A DNA stretch of 55,939 bases from an uncultured Moraxella sp. GTDB taxonomy: Bacteria > Pseudomonadota > Gammaproteobacteria > Pseudomonadales > Moraxellaceae. A program made the translations under genes and the position numbers. The stretch is from assembly GCA_943908425.1 (NCBI GenBank), contig CALTTC010000013.1, forward strand, positions 1 through 55,939. The letters are read 5' to 3'. Shown in pieces: positions 17,783-25,691 of this stretch (the first letter of the stretch is position 1; each line of letters opens with the position of its first letter). The notes under the pieces were generated by a model. The model ran no database searches. It was not told the DNA's origin and saw nothing but the letters and a program-made list of their open reading frames with translations.

Positions 17783-20700
17783 ATGCCAAAACGTACCGAC
17801 ATCAAGTCCATTTTAATCATTGGTGCAGGCCCTATTGTTATAGGTCAAGCCTGTGAATTTGACTATTCAGGGGCTCAAGCCTGTAAGGCCTTAAAAGAAG
17901 AAGGCTTTCGGGTGATTTTGGTCAATTCCAATCCAGCGACCATTATGACCGACCCGTCTATGGCGGACGCAACTTACATTGAGCCAATCACTTGGCAGAC
18001 GGTAGAAAAAATCATTGCCAAGGAGCGACCAGATGCCATTTTGCCTACAATGGGCGGACAAACGGCGTTAAATTGTGCCTTGGATTTGGGCAAAAATGGC
18101 GTGCTGGATAAATACGGCGTTGAGCTGATTGGGGCAAATATTGATGCCATACAAAAGGCAGAAGACCGAGATTTATTTGATAAGGCGATGAAAAAAATTG
18201 GGCTAGAATGCCCAAAAGCTGAGATTGCCGAGACAATGGACGAAGCCCTTGCCATTCAAGCCCGTTTTGGCTTTCCTGTGATTATCCGTCCGTCCTTTAC
18301 GATGGGGGGTTCTGGTGGTGGTATTGCTTATAATAAAGATGAATTTGTTGAAATTTGCGAGCGGGGGTTTGAGCTTTCGCCCACGCACCAGCTACTGATT
18401 GACGAAAGTTTGATTGGTTGGAAAGAGTATGAGATGGAGGTGGTGCGAGACAAAAACGATAATTGCATTATTGTTTGCTCTATTGAGAACTTTGACCCAA
18501 TGGGGGTGCATACAGGCGATAGCATTACCGTTGCCCCTGCCCAGACCTTGACCGATAAAGAATATCAGCTGATGCGTAATGCGTCTATTGCGGTGCTGCG
18601 TGAGATTGGCGTGGAGACAGGTGGGTCAAACGTGCAGTTTGGGGTCAATCCCAAGACAGGGCGTATGGTGGTGATTGAGATGAACCCAAGGGTAAGTCGG
18701 TCATCGGCGTTGGCAAGTAAGGCGACTGGCTTTCCGATTGCCAAAATCGCTGCCAAATTGGCGGTTGGTTTTACGCTTGATGAGCTTAGTAATGACATCA
18801 CGGGGGGCAAAACGCCAGCCAGTTTTGAGCCAGCACTGGATTATGTGGTTACCAAAATTCCACGCTTTAACTTTGAAAAATTCCCCCAAGCGGACAATGT
18901 ATTGACCACGCAAATGAAATCGGTAGGCGAGGTGATGGCGATTGGGCGTAATTTTCAAGAAAGCCTACAAAAAGCCTTGCGTGGGCTTGAGATTGGGGTA
19001 AGTGGGTTTGATGAGATTTTGCCTGCGGATTTGTCCGATGACGATAAGTTAAATCGTGTCAAACGGTATTTAAGTACGCCAACGCCTGAGCGGATTTTTT
19101 ATATTGCCGAAAGTTTTCGCTTGGGGCAAAGTGTGGCACAGGTGTTTGAATTGACCAATATTGACCCTTGGTTTTTGGTGCAAATAGAAGATATTGTTGC
19201 CACAGAAAATACGCTAAAAACCTTGGGGCTTAGCGATTTGACAGCAAACTTGTTGCGTAAATATAAACGCAAGGGTATGGCAGATTTAAGAATGGCAGAT
19301 TTGCTGGGCATTAGCCAAAAACAGCTTAGAAAGCACCGCTGGCAACTTGGTGTACGCCCTGTTTATAAAAGGGTGGACACTTGTGCAGGGGAATTTGCGT
19401 CCAGTACTGCTTATATGTATTCTACTTATGATGAAGAATGTGAGGCGATGCCAAGCGATAAAGACAAAATTATGGTGCTAGGGGGCGGACCTAATCGCAT
19501 TGGGCAGGGCATTGAGTTTGATTATTGCTGTGTTCACGCCGCTTTTGCGATGGCGGACGATGGCTTTGAGACCATTATGGTTAATTGCAATCCTGAGACG
19601 GTTTCTACCGATTATGACACGTCCGACCGTTTGTATTTTGAGCCGATTACCCTAGAAGATGTATTAGAGATTGTCAGCATTGAAAAGCCCAAAGGGGTGA
19701 TTGTGCAGTACGGCGGACAAACGCCATTGAAATTGGCTCGCGCATTAGAAGAAGCAGGCGTACCGATTATTGGCACAAGCCCTGATGCGATTGACCGTGC
19801 TGAAGACCGTGAGCGTTTTGCCCAAATGATTCAAAAGTTAGGACTGCTTCAGCCTAATAACAGCTTGGTCAAATCGTTTGAAGAAGGGGTGATTGAGGCG
19901 GCAAAAGTCGGCTATCCACTGGTGGTGCGTCCATCTTATGTACTTGGTGGGCGAGCGATGGAGATTGTTTATAACGAAGAAGAGCTAAAGCGGTATTTGC
20001 GTGATGCCGTGCAAGCGTCCAATGATGCCCCTGTGCTACTTGACCGCTTTTTGGACGATGCCATTGAAGTGGACGTGGACTGTGTGAGCGATGGCAAAAA
20101 TGTGGTGATTGGCGGTATTATGCAACACATTGAGCAAGCAGGCGTGCATTCTGGCGATTCGGCGTGTTCTATTCCGCCTTATTCGCTAAGTGTACCGGTG
20201 CAAGATGAAATGCGTCGCCAAACTGTTGCAATGGCAAAAGAGCTTGGCGTGATAGGGCTTATGAACGTACAATTTGCGGTAAAAGGCGACACCATTTATA
20301 TTTTGGAGGTCAATCCCCGTGCCAGTCGTACCGTACCATTTGTCTCAAAATGTATTGGCGTGTCGCTTGCCAAAATTGCCGCTCGCTGTATGGTGGGCAT
20401 AGATTTGCCGACCCAAGGGTTTGATAAGGAGATTGTGCCAAGCCACTTTTTTGTCAAAGAGGCGGTATTTCCTTTTGCCAAATTCCAAGGTGTAGACCCC
20501 GTGCTAGGCCCTGAGATGAAGTCCACAGGCGAGGTGATGGGTGTGGGCAAAAGTTTTGGGGAAGCGTATTATAAGGCGGTGCTGGGCAGTGGCGACAGAT
20601 TGACAGGCTTACCAACGGTCGGTGAGACCAAAACCGCCTTTTTATCGGTGCGTGATAGCGATAAGCTTGCCGTGGTGGACGTTGCAAGACAGCTGTCGGA

Positions 20701-21019
20701 TTATGGCTTTTCTTTGGTGGCGACAGGTGGCACACATAAAGTCATCACGGACGCTGGCATTGCTTGTACACGGGTTAATAAGGTAACGGAAGGTCGCCCC
20801 CATATCGTGGACAAAATCAAAAACGGCGAGATTCATTTGATTGTCAATACCACAGAAGGCAAACAAGCACATATTGATTCGTTTTCTATTCGCCGAGAAG
20901 CGTTGCAACACACGATTTTAAATGCCGCAACAATGAACGCTGCCAATGCCGTGTGTAAGGCATATGCCACAAAATTGCCGTTTGACGTGTATCGTTTGCA
21001 GGAGTTATTTGCAAAATAA
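17783..21019 (+). CDS. carB: Carbamoyl-phosphate synthase large subunit
   Basis: 1078 residues, the normal length. Uses ammonia from CarA, bicarbonate and two ATP. Two homologous ATP-grasp halves are clear: KSILIIGAGPIVIGQACEFDYSG, TMGGQTALN, RPSFTMGGSGGGIAYN and EMNPRVSRSSALASKATG in the first; MVLGGGPNRIGQGIEFDYCCVHA, QYGGQTPLKLA, RPSYVLGGRAMEIVYN and EVNPRASRTVPFVSK in the second. The C-terminal allosteric MGS-like domain (from about 940) includes LVATGGTHKVI and LIVNTTEGKQA. Strong AGAGGAAA ribosome site. Separated from carA by two secreted-protein genes. Confidence 0.97.
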   Translation: MPKRTDIKSILIIGAGPIVIGQACEFDYSGAQACKALKEEGFRVILVNSNPATIMTDPSMADATYIEPITWQTVEKIIAKERPDAILPTMGGQTALNCALDLGKNGVLDKYGVELIGANIDAIQKAEDRDLFDKAMKKIGLECPKAEIAETMDEALAIQARFGFPVIIRPSFTMGGSGGGIAYNKDEFVEICERGFELSPTHQLLIDESLIGWKEYEMEVVRDKNDNCIIVCSIENFDPMGVHTGDSITVAPAQTLTDKEYQLMRNASIAVLREIGVETGGSNVQFGVNPKTGRMVVIEMNPRVSRSSALASKATGFPIAKIAAKLAVGFTLDELSNDITGGKTPASFEPALDYVVTKIPRFNFEKFPQADNVLTTQMKSVGEVMAIGRNFQESLQKALRGLEIGVSGFDEILPADLSDDDKLNRVKRYLSTPTPERIFYIAESFRLGQSVAQVFELTNIDPWFLVQIEDIVATENTLKTLGLSDLTANLLRKYKRKGMADLRMADLLGISQKQLRKHRWQLGVRPVYKRVDTCAGEFASSTAYMYSTYDEECEAMPSDKDKIMVLGGGPNRIGQGIEFDYCCVHAAFAMADDGFETIMVNCNPETVSTDYDTSDRLYFEPITLEDVLEIVSIEKPKGVIVQYGGQTPLKLARALEEAGVPIIGTSPDAIDRAEDRERFAQMIQKLGLLQPNNSLVKSFEEGVIEAAKVGYPLVVRPSYVLGGRAMEIVYNEEELKRYLRDAVQASNDAPVLLDRFLDDAIEVDVDCVSDGKNVVIGGIMQHIEQAGVHSGDSACSIPPYSLSVPVQDEMRRQTVAMAKELGVIGLMNVQFAVKGDTIYILEVNPRASRTVPFVSKCIGVSLAKIAARCMVGIDLPTQGFDKEIVPSHFFVKEAVFPFAKFQGVDPVLGPEMKSTGEVMGVGKSFGEAYYKAVLGSGDRLTGLPTVGETKTAFLSVRDSDKLAVVDVARQLSDYGFSLVATGGTHKVITDAGIACTRVNKVTEGRPHIVDKIKNGEIHLIVNTTEGKQAHIDSFSIRREALQHTILNAATMNAANAVCKAYATKLPFDVYRLQELFAK

Positions 21020-21475
21020 GTGTGTTGGCTAAGGCGATTGTGTTTTTGAAATACATTATATGATTTATGACATATATGCTTTTGAAATGCTTATGCTTTT
21101 AAAATAAATGTTGCTCACCGTGATTAGCGATGGGCAACTAAACTTTGCTAAAAAACTAAGCCTTGCCTTAAGTCTTTTAAAAGACAGCCAAGCACCCCGC
21201 CAAATTCACCTTATTTTTAGTGGTATTAGCTTTGGTTAGTGGTGTTTGCTTTGGCGATTTTGGCTTTGGTGGTATTGGTTCACTTGGCGTTTGGGCAGAC
21301 ATCAAACATAGGTTGAACAAATAAAATAGGCGTAATAAATATAGGTGCAATAAATAAAGATGGGATTTTAGATGAATTATTTTCATCTTTTATTTAAATT
21401 AAATCACTTTTATTCATCTTAAAAATAAGGTTTAATAAGCATCTATTTTAATGAATGTTTAATGAAGGGCATTTT
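21020..21475. other. Gap between carB and mesX with a stem-loop and a palindrome
   Basis: No gene supported. At 21110-21138 GTTGCTCACCG pairs with CGATGGGCAAC (11 positions, one mismatch, one wobble) around a 7-base loop, about 90 bp past carB; no T-run follows, so it is only a weak terminator candidate. A perfect 14-bp palindrome GTCTTTTAAAAGAC lies at 21172-21185. The stretch 21210-21290 is a G/T-rich run built of TTTGG and GGTATT-like words. Confidence 0.5.
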
Positions 21476-22438
21476 ATGAACGATTTTACTTTTTCCATCA
21501 AACGCATTGCATTTAACGAAGACTATCAGCCTGCCGACAGCACCCGTTTGACGACCAATTTTGCCAATTTGGCACGGGGCGATAACCGCAAACAAAACCT
21601 AAAAAACGCACTGACAATGATGAACAACCGCCTAAACGACTTGGCAAATTGGGACAATGAGACAGGCGAGCGTTATGAGCTACTGCTGGATATTATTACC
21701 GCAGAGCTACATTTGCAAGGGCAGGATTTTCCGACAATGGAGATTTTAGAGCCAACCATTGTTGATAAAAAAACAGGCAAGCACATCAAAGGCATTGTTG
21801 GCAATAATTTTTCGTCTTATGTGCGTGATTATGATTTTAGTGTGCTACTGCTTGATTACAATAAAGGGCGTGAAGCCTTTGAAGTACCGCCACATTTTGG
21901 TGAATTGCACGGCAAACTTTTTCGTCATTTATTGACATCGGACGCTTATAAGGCAGAATTTGACAAACCGCCCGTGATTTGTTTGAGCGTTGCCAATGCC
22001 AAAACTTATCACAAAACAACCAATGTTCACCCGATTTTGGGGGTAGAATATACCCACACGCCGTCTTTAACCGACAGCTATTTTGCTAAAATGGGGCTAT
22101 CGGTGCGTTATTTTATGCCAAATAAATGCGTTGCTCCATTGGCGTTTTATTTTATGGGCGATTTGCTTGCCGATTATAGTAATTTGGAGCTGATTGCCAC
22201 GATTGCCACGATGGAGACTTTCCAAAAAATCTACCGCCCAGAGATTTATAATGCCAATTCAGTGGCGACAAATGTGTACACACCAAGCTTAACGTATGAT
22301 GATTATTCCTTAACCAATGTGGATTATGACAGAAAAGAGCGAAGTGAGCTTGCCGTCAAACAAGGCAAATACACCGAAGCCCATTTTATTTTACCTTATC
22401 AGGCGGTTTTGGCGGATTGGTCGGGCATAAAGGCATAA
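21476..22438 (+). CDS. mesX: MesX (DUF1852), partner of the folate-independent methionine synthase MesD
   Basis: 320 residues from the ATG at 21476, 6 bp after a GAAGGG ribosome site; an upstream in-frame ATG at 21455 lacks one. Recognised by the DUF1852 pattern: NDFTFSIKRIAFNEDY near the start, TNFANLARG, YELLLDIITAELHL, SSYVRDYDFSVLLLDYN, HPILGVEY, SYFAKMGLSVRYFMP and MGDLLADY. In work on Acinetobacter baylyi, MesX was required for the methionine synthase MesD, with oxygen. Its chemistry is not settled. No signal peptide or membrane segment. First gene of a three-gene locus with mesD and a flavin reductase. Confidence 0.88.
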   Translation: MNDFTFSIKRIAFNEDYQPADSTRLTTNFANLARGDNRKQNLKNALTMMNNRLNDLANWDNETGERYELLLDIITAELHLQGQDFPTMEILEPTIVDKKTGKHIKGIVGNNFSSYVRDYDFSVLLLDYNKGREAFEVPPHFGELHGKLFRHLLTSDAYKAEFDKPPVICLSVANAKTYHKTTNVHPILGVEYTHTPSLTDSYFAKMGLSVRYFMPNKCVAPLAFYFMGDLLADYSNLELIATIATMETFQKIYRPEIYNANSVATNVYTPSLTYDDYSLTNVDYDRKERSELAVKQGKYTEAHFILPYQAVLADWSGIKA

Positions 22439-22795
22439 TTTTGCCCTGCACACCATTGCCAATTTTGATAAAATAACGGATTAGGCAATCACAGCCGCTT
22501 TAGGGGTTGATTTGATGGCTCAATTTGATGACTTAATTCAGTGGCTTGGTTAAGTGGCTTAGTTAAAAGCTACTTTGGGCTTTTAAAATCAATAATGCAG
22601 TTATTGCTAGTGAAATCAAAACGTGTGTTGCCCAAGTGGCTATTTTTAAGCGATTATCTATTTAAGCAATTATCGCTTAAGTAACTATGATACAATCGGT
22701 GTAAGTGGTCAAGCAGTTTGGTTGAACTAAGCAAAAAGTGAAGCAATCAAGCAGTTAAATTAAGCAATGAAATCAAGCAATAAATTTAAGGAATT
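22439..22795. other. 357-bp AT-rich gap between mesX and mesD with tandem repeats
   Basis: No gene supported. GTGGCTTGGTTAA (22541-22553) is directly followed by GTGGCTTAGTTAA (22554-22566). At 22741-22787 the words AAGCAAT and ATCAAGCA repeat with a period of about 21-26 bp, running up to the mesD ribosome site. No promoter or terminator is convincing. Confidence 0.55.
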
Positions 22796-23830
22796 ATGAT
22801 GACAAAGTTATTATTACCCACATCAACGGCAGGCAGTTTGCCAAAACCTGTGTGGCTTGCCGAGCCAGAAAAGCTGTGGTCGCCTTGGAAGCTTTCAGGC
22901 GATGACTTGTTGGAAGCCAAACAAGATGCCTTGCTTGTCGCCTTGCAAGAGCAGCTGGCAGCGGGCATTGATATTGTGAGCGATGGTGAGCAGACACGCC
23001 AGCATTTTGTTACCACGTTTATTGAACATTTGGACGGCGTGGATTTTAATCAGCGTGAAACGGTCAAAATCCGTAACCGTTATGAAGCGAGCGTGCCAAG
23101 CGTGGTTGGTGCGGTGTCTCGTCCCAAGGCGGTGTTTGTCAAAGACGCTCAATTTTTGCGTGAGCATACCGACAAGCCCATCAAATGGGCATTGCCAGGC
23201 CCTATGACAATGATTGATACGCTGTATGATGGTCATTATAAAAGCCGTGAAAAACTGGCGTGGGAATTTGCCAAGATCTTAAATGAAGAAGCAAAAGAGC
23301 TACAAGCGGCGGGTGTGGATATTATCCAGTTTGATGAGCCTGCCTTTAATGTCTTTTTTGATGAAGTTAATGATTGGGGCGTTGCTGCTCTTAACCGTGC
23401 CATTGAAGGCTTAAGCTGTGAGACGGCGGTACATATTTGCTACGGCTATGGCATTAAAGCCAATACCGACTGGAAAAAAACGCTTGGGAGTGAATGGCGA
23501 CAATACGAAGAAAGTTTCCCAAAACTGCAAGCGTCAAATATTGATATTATCTCGCTTGAGTGCCAAAATTCACACGTTCCAATGGATTTGATTGAGCTTG
23601 TGCGTGGCAAAAAAGTGATGGTTGGGGCGATTGACGTGGCAAGTAGCACGATTGAAACGCCAGAGCAAGTGGCACAGGTGCTAAGAAAAGCCTTGCAATT
23701 TGTTGATGCTGATAAATTGTACCCTTGCACCAACTGTGGTATGGCGCCGCTTGGCAGAGACATTGCCCAAGGCAAATTGCGTGCCTTGGCACAAGGGGCA
23801 GTGATAGTCCGCCGTGAAATCAGTGGATAA
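22796..23830 (+). CDS. mesD: Folate-independent methionine synthase MesD (MetE C-terminal-like)
   Basis: 344 residues; two ATGs in a row (22796, 22799), the second better spaced from AAGGA at 22788. It is a single MetE-type catalytic barrel without the N-terminal folate-binding half: opening LPTSTAGSLPKPVWL, GIDIVSDGEQTRQHFVT, WALPGPMTMIDTLYDG, GVDIIQFDEPAFN, the zinc-ligand His in AVHICYGYG, ISLECQNSHVP, VGAIDVASSTIETPEQV and the zinc-ligand Cys in LYPCTNCGMAPL. This group methylates homocysteine without methyl-folate; the physiological methyl donor is not established. Flanked by mesX and a flavin reductase, which fits an oxygen- and flavin-linked system (inference). Confidence 0.9.
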   Translation: MMTKLLLPTSTAGSLPKPVWLAEPEKLWSPWKLSGDDLLEAKQDALLVALQEQLAAGIDIVSDGEQTRQHFVTTFIEHLDGVDFNQRETVKIRNRYEASVPSVVGAVSRPKAVFVKDAQFLREHTDKPIKWALPGPMTMIDTLYDGHYKSREKLAWEFAKILNEEAKELQAAGVDIIQFDEPAFNVFFDEVNDWGVAALNRAIEGLSCETAVHICYGYGIKANTDWKKTLGSEWRQYEESFPKLQASNIDIISLECQNSHVPMDLIELVRGKKVMVGAIDVASSTIETPEQVAQVLRKALQFVDADKLYPCTNCGMAPLGRDIAQGKLRALAQGAVIVRREISG

Positions 23831-23884
23831 AGCCAAATTGGGCCTAGCTTGGCAAATCTTGAGTGAAATTTAGTAGGCAAATGA

Positions 23885-24376
23885 ATGGTTGATAGTACCC
23901 AATTTAAAAACGCAATGGCAAAATTAACGTCTGCCGTCCACGTCGTAACAACCGATGGCGTGGGCGGTAAGCACGGATTTACCGCATCTGCCGTGTGTAG
24001 CGTTACCGACAATCCACCAACCTTGCTTGTGTGTATGAACACCCAAACCTACACTTATCCTGCTTTTATCCAAAATGGCGTGCTGTCGGTGAATTTGCTG
24101 TCGCATCATCAAGAACTGCTGTCCAATACTTTTGCGTCCAAAATGACATCAACAGAGCGGTTTGCCGTGGGGCATTGGTCAAGTCTGGTTACTGGCTCGC
24201 CGATTTTGGCAGAAGCATTGGTGAATTTTGATTGCCAAATTGTAGAAGTCAAAGAAGTTGGCACGCACGGTATTTTTATTTGTAGAATCGTTGCCATTCG
24301 TGAAGCGGACGCCGTGAAAGCTTATCAAGGATTGGTGTATTTTAACCGTGCTTATTATCCTGTGGGGCTAGGGTAG
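23885..24376 (+). CDS. Flavin reductase family protein (HpaC/RutF type)
   Basis: 163 residues. Typical FMN-binding split-barrel reductase: FKNAMAKLTSAVHVVTTDG, HGFTASAVCSVTDNPPTLLVCMN, NGVLSVNLLS, FAVGHWSS, FDCQIVEVKEVGTHGIFICRIVAI and LVYFNRAYYP. Members supply reduced FMN or FAD to a partner oxygenase. It lies 54 bp after mesD and no oxygenase gene of the usual kind is nearby, so the likely client is the MesD/MesX reaction. Start is the ATG at 23885. No clear terminator follows; 348 bp of non-coding sequence precede greA. Confidence 0.87.
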   Translation: MVDSTQFKNAMAKLTSAVHVVTTDGVGGKHGFTASAVCSVTDNPPTLLVCMNTQTYTYPAFIQNGVLSVNLLSHHQELLSNTFASKMTSTERFAVGHWSSLVTGSPILAEALVNFDCQIVEVKEVGTHGIFICRIVAIREADAVKAYQGLVYFNRAYYPVGLG

Positions 24377-24600
24377 TCCTGCCATAATACCTTTGGTCGT
24401 AATGCTTTTGGCTTGTTTTTATTTAAAATGGCGTGAGAATAAATGGTGTGAGAATAATTGAATTGTTTGCTTTATATTTTTAATTGTCCGTGCTGTTTTG
24501 ATGGGTTTTTGCCTTTGATGGGTTATTGACCGCTTAACCTGCTTTGAAATACTAGCGGTAGTATTAGTGTTAATGCAATGGGGTGAAAGTGTAAAACCAC
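24377..24600. other. Gap after the flavin reductase gene, non-coding
   Basis: AT-rich with no supported gene. Contains the 15-bp tandem duplication annotated separately. The rest of the gap (24601-24724) forms the greA promoter and leader. Confidence 0.5.
24426..24455. repeat. 15-bp tandem duplication
   Basis: AAATGGCGTGAGAAT at 24426-24440 is followed directly by AAATGGTGTGAGAAT at 24441-24455; one mismatch. No function evident. Confidence 0.8.
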
Positions 24601-24629
24601 TTGCATTTTAAGCAAAAATTTTATAAAAT
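24601..24629 (+). promoter_or_regulatory. Candidate greA promoter
   Basis: TTGCAT at 24601-24606 and TAAAAT at 24624-24629, spacing 17 bp. Transcription would begin near 24636, leaving only ~15 bases before a strong terminator hairpin and a ~90-base leader before greA. Confidence 0.5.
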
Positions 24630-24649
24630 AAAAGCAATAAGAGTGTCGT

Positions 24650-24685
24650 CTTGCCAGAGCAAATTATGCTTTGGCGAGCTTTTTT
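24650..24685 (+). terminator. Intrinsic terminator in the greA leader
   Basis: A 12-bp stem, CTTGCCAGAGCA with TGCTTTGGCGAG (two G-T wobbles), 5-base loop AATTA, then C and six T's. It is only 40 bp before the greA start and 270 bp after the previous gene, so it more likely attenuates greA than ends the flavin reductase transcript. E. coli greA has a similar leader terminator that yields the short GraL RNAs. Confidence 0.82.
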
Positions 24686-24724
24686 GTATTTTAATTTTAG
24701 GTTTAGTTTAAAAAAGGATGCCAT

Positions 24725-25201
24725 ATGCAACGTTACCCAATGACGCCAGAAGGTCAAAAAGCTTTGGAAGAAGAGCTAAAACAGCTAAAAACGATAGAGC
24801 GTCCCCGTATTACCGCTGCCATTGCTGAAGCTCGTGAACACGGCGATTTAAAAGAAAATGCCGAATACCACGCCGCTCGTGAACAACAAGGCTTTTGTGA
24901 GGGGCGTATCCGTGATATTGAAGCAAAGCTTGGTGGGGCGGAAGTGATTGATGTCACCAAATTACCCCAAGAAGGGCGTGTGGTATTTGGGGTAACGGTT
25001 GTGCTTGAAAATATGGATACAGGTGAGCAAAAGCAGTATAAAATTGTGGGTGATGATGAAGCAGATTTTAAACAAAATAAAATCTCGGTCGGTAGCCCCA
25101 TTGCTCGTGGCTTGATTGGTAAAAGCGAAGGCGATGAAGCACGCATAGAAACACCCAGTGGCGTGGTGGAGTATGAGATTTTGCAAGTGCAATATGTGTA
25201 A
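24725..25201 (+). CDS. greA: Transcript cleavage factor GreA
   Basis: 158 residues, exact family length. Rescues backtracked RNA polymerase by stimulating RNA cleavage. N-terminal coiled-coil hairpin: MTPEGQKALEEELKQLK, IAEAREHGDLKENAEYHAAREQQ with the acidic tip residues (D and E in GDLKENAEY) that reach the polymerase active site. C-terminal FKBP-like domain: VVFGVTVVLENMDTGE, YKIVGDDEADF, ISVGSPIARGLIGKSEGDE. Start ATG at 24725 after AAAAAGGA. Own promoter, leader terminator and distal terminator make it monocistronic. Confidence 0.96.
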   Translation: MQRYPMTPEGQKALEEELKQLKTIERPRITAAIAEAREHGDLKENAEYHAAREQQGFCEGRIRDIEAKLGGAEVIDVTKLPQEGRVVFGVTVVLENMDTGEQKQYKIVGDDEADFKQNKISVGSPIARGLIGKSEGDEARIETPSGVVEYEILQVQYV

Positions 25202-25219
25202 TTGGGTAGTTAATAACGG

Positions 25220-25245
25220 GCGCATAAATTTTATGCGCTTTTTTT
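25220..25245 (+). terminator. Intrinsic terminator of greA
   Basis: GCGCAT and ATGCGC enclose AAATTTT, followed by a run of T's; 18 bp after the stop codon. Confidence 0.9.
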
Positions 25246-25307
25246 GGCAAAAATTTGCTAATGCTTACTAAAAATTATGCTAAGATAGCGCGATTTTTAA
25301 GGGTTTT

Positions 25308-25655
25308 GTGACGACAATGAAACATTTGCATTTATTGATGGTGGTATTTACCTTGCTATTATTTGCTTATAGTAGCTTTGCTATCGCGAAGGCGCGTCCA
25401 TTGGGGCGTGGGCTACAGCTTGTGAGCCACGGTGTCTATACGTTATTATTGATTAGTGGTGCTTATCTTTTTTATCAGCTGTGGCAAGTGGCGGGTATGC
25501 AATATTGGGCGCTTGGCAAGATGCTGTTGTTGTTTGCGGCGATTGCCAGCTTATTGCTTGCACGCAAAAAGGTTGCGTGGCAATACCCGTTGCTGGCACT
25601 TACTTGGGTGCTGGTGCTTGTGATTTTGGCGTTAGCGGTTGCCAAGCCGTTTTAA
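25308..25655 (+). CDS. SirB2-family small membrane protein
   Basis: 115 residues with four hydrophobic segments (about 6-26, 40-60, 68-88, 93-112). The opening MKHLHLLMVVFTLLLFAYS matches the SirB family (E. coli ychQ/SirB2), a group of inner-membrane proteins with no firm biochemical role. Start could be the GTG at 25308, 4 bases after AAGGG, or the ATG at 25317, which aligns better with family starts. It lies 36 bp before fruB and may be co-transcribed with the fructose genes, although no functional link is known. Confidence 0.82.
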   Translation: MTTMKHLHLLMVVFTLLLFAYSSFAIAKARPLGRGLQLVSHGVYTLLLISGAYLFYQLWQVAGMQYWALGKMLLLFAAIASLLLARKKVAWQYPLLALTWVLVLVILALAVAKPF

Positions 25656-25691
25656 CTGCTTGTGGCAGACAATAATAATACAGGATTAACT

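Noticed and set aside
21177..21386. 69-codon minus-strand frame in the carB-mesX gap
   Set aside because: Low-complexity (HLYLLHLYLLRLFYLFNL, then Pro/Lys/Thr), no ribosome site, no family likeness; explained by the G/T-rich repeat words.
24977..25250. Minus-strand frames across greA and its terminator
   Set aside because: Antisense shadows of greA with no start context or family.
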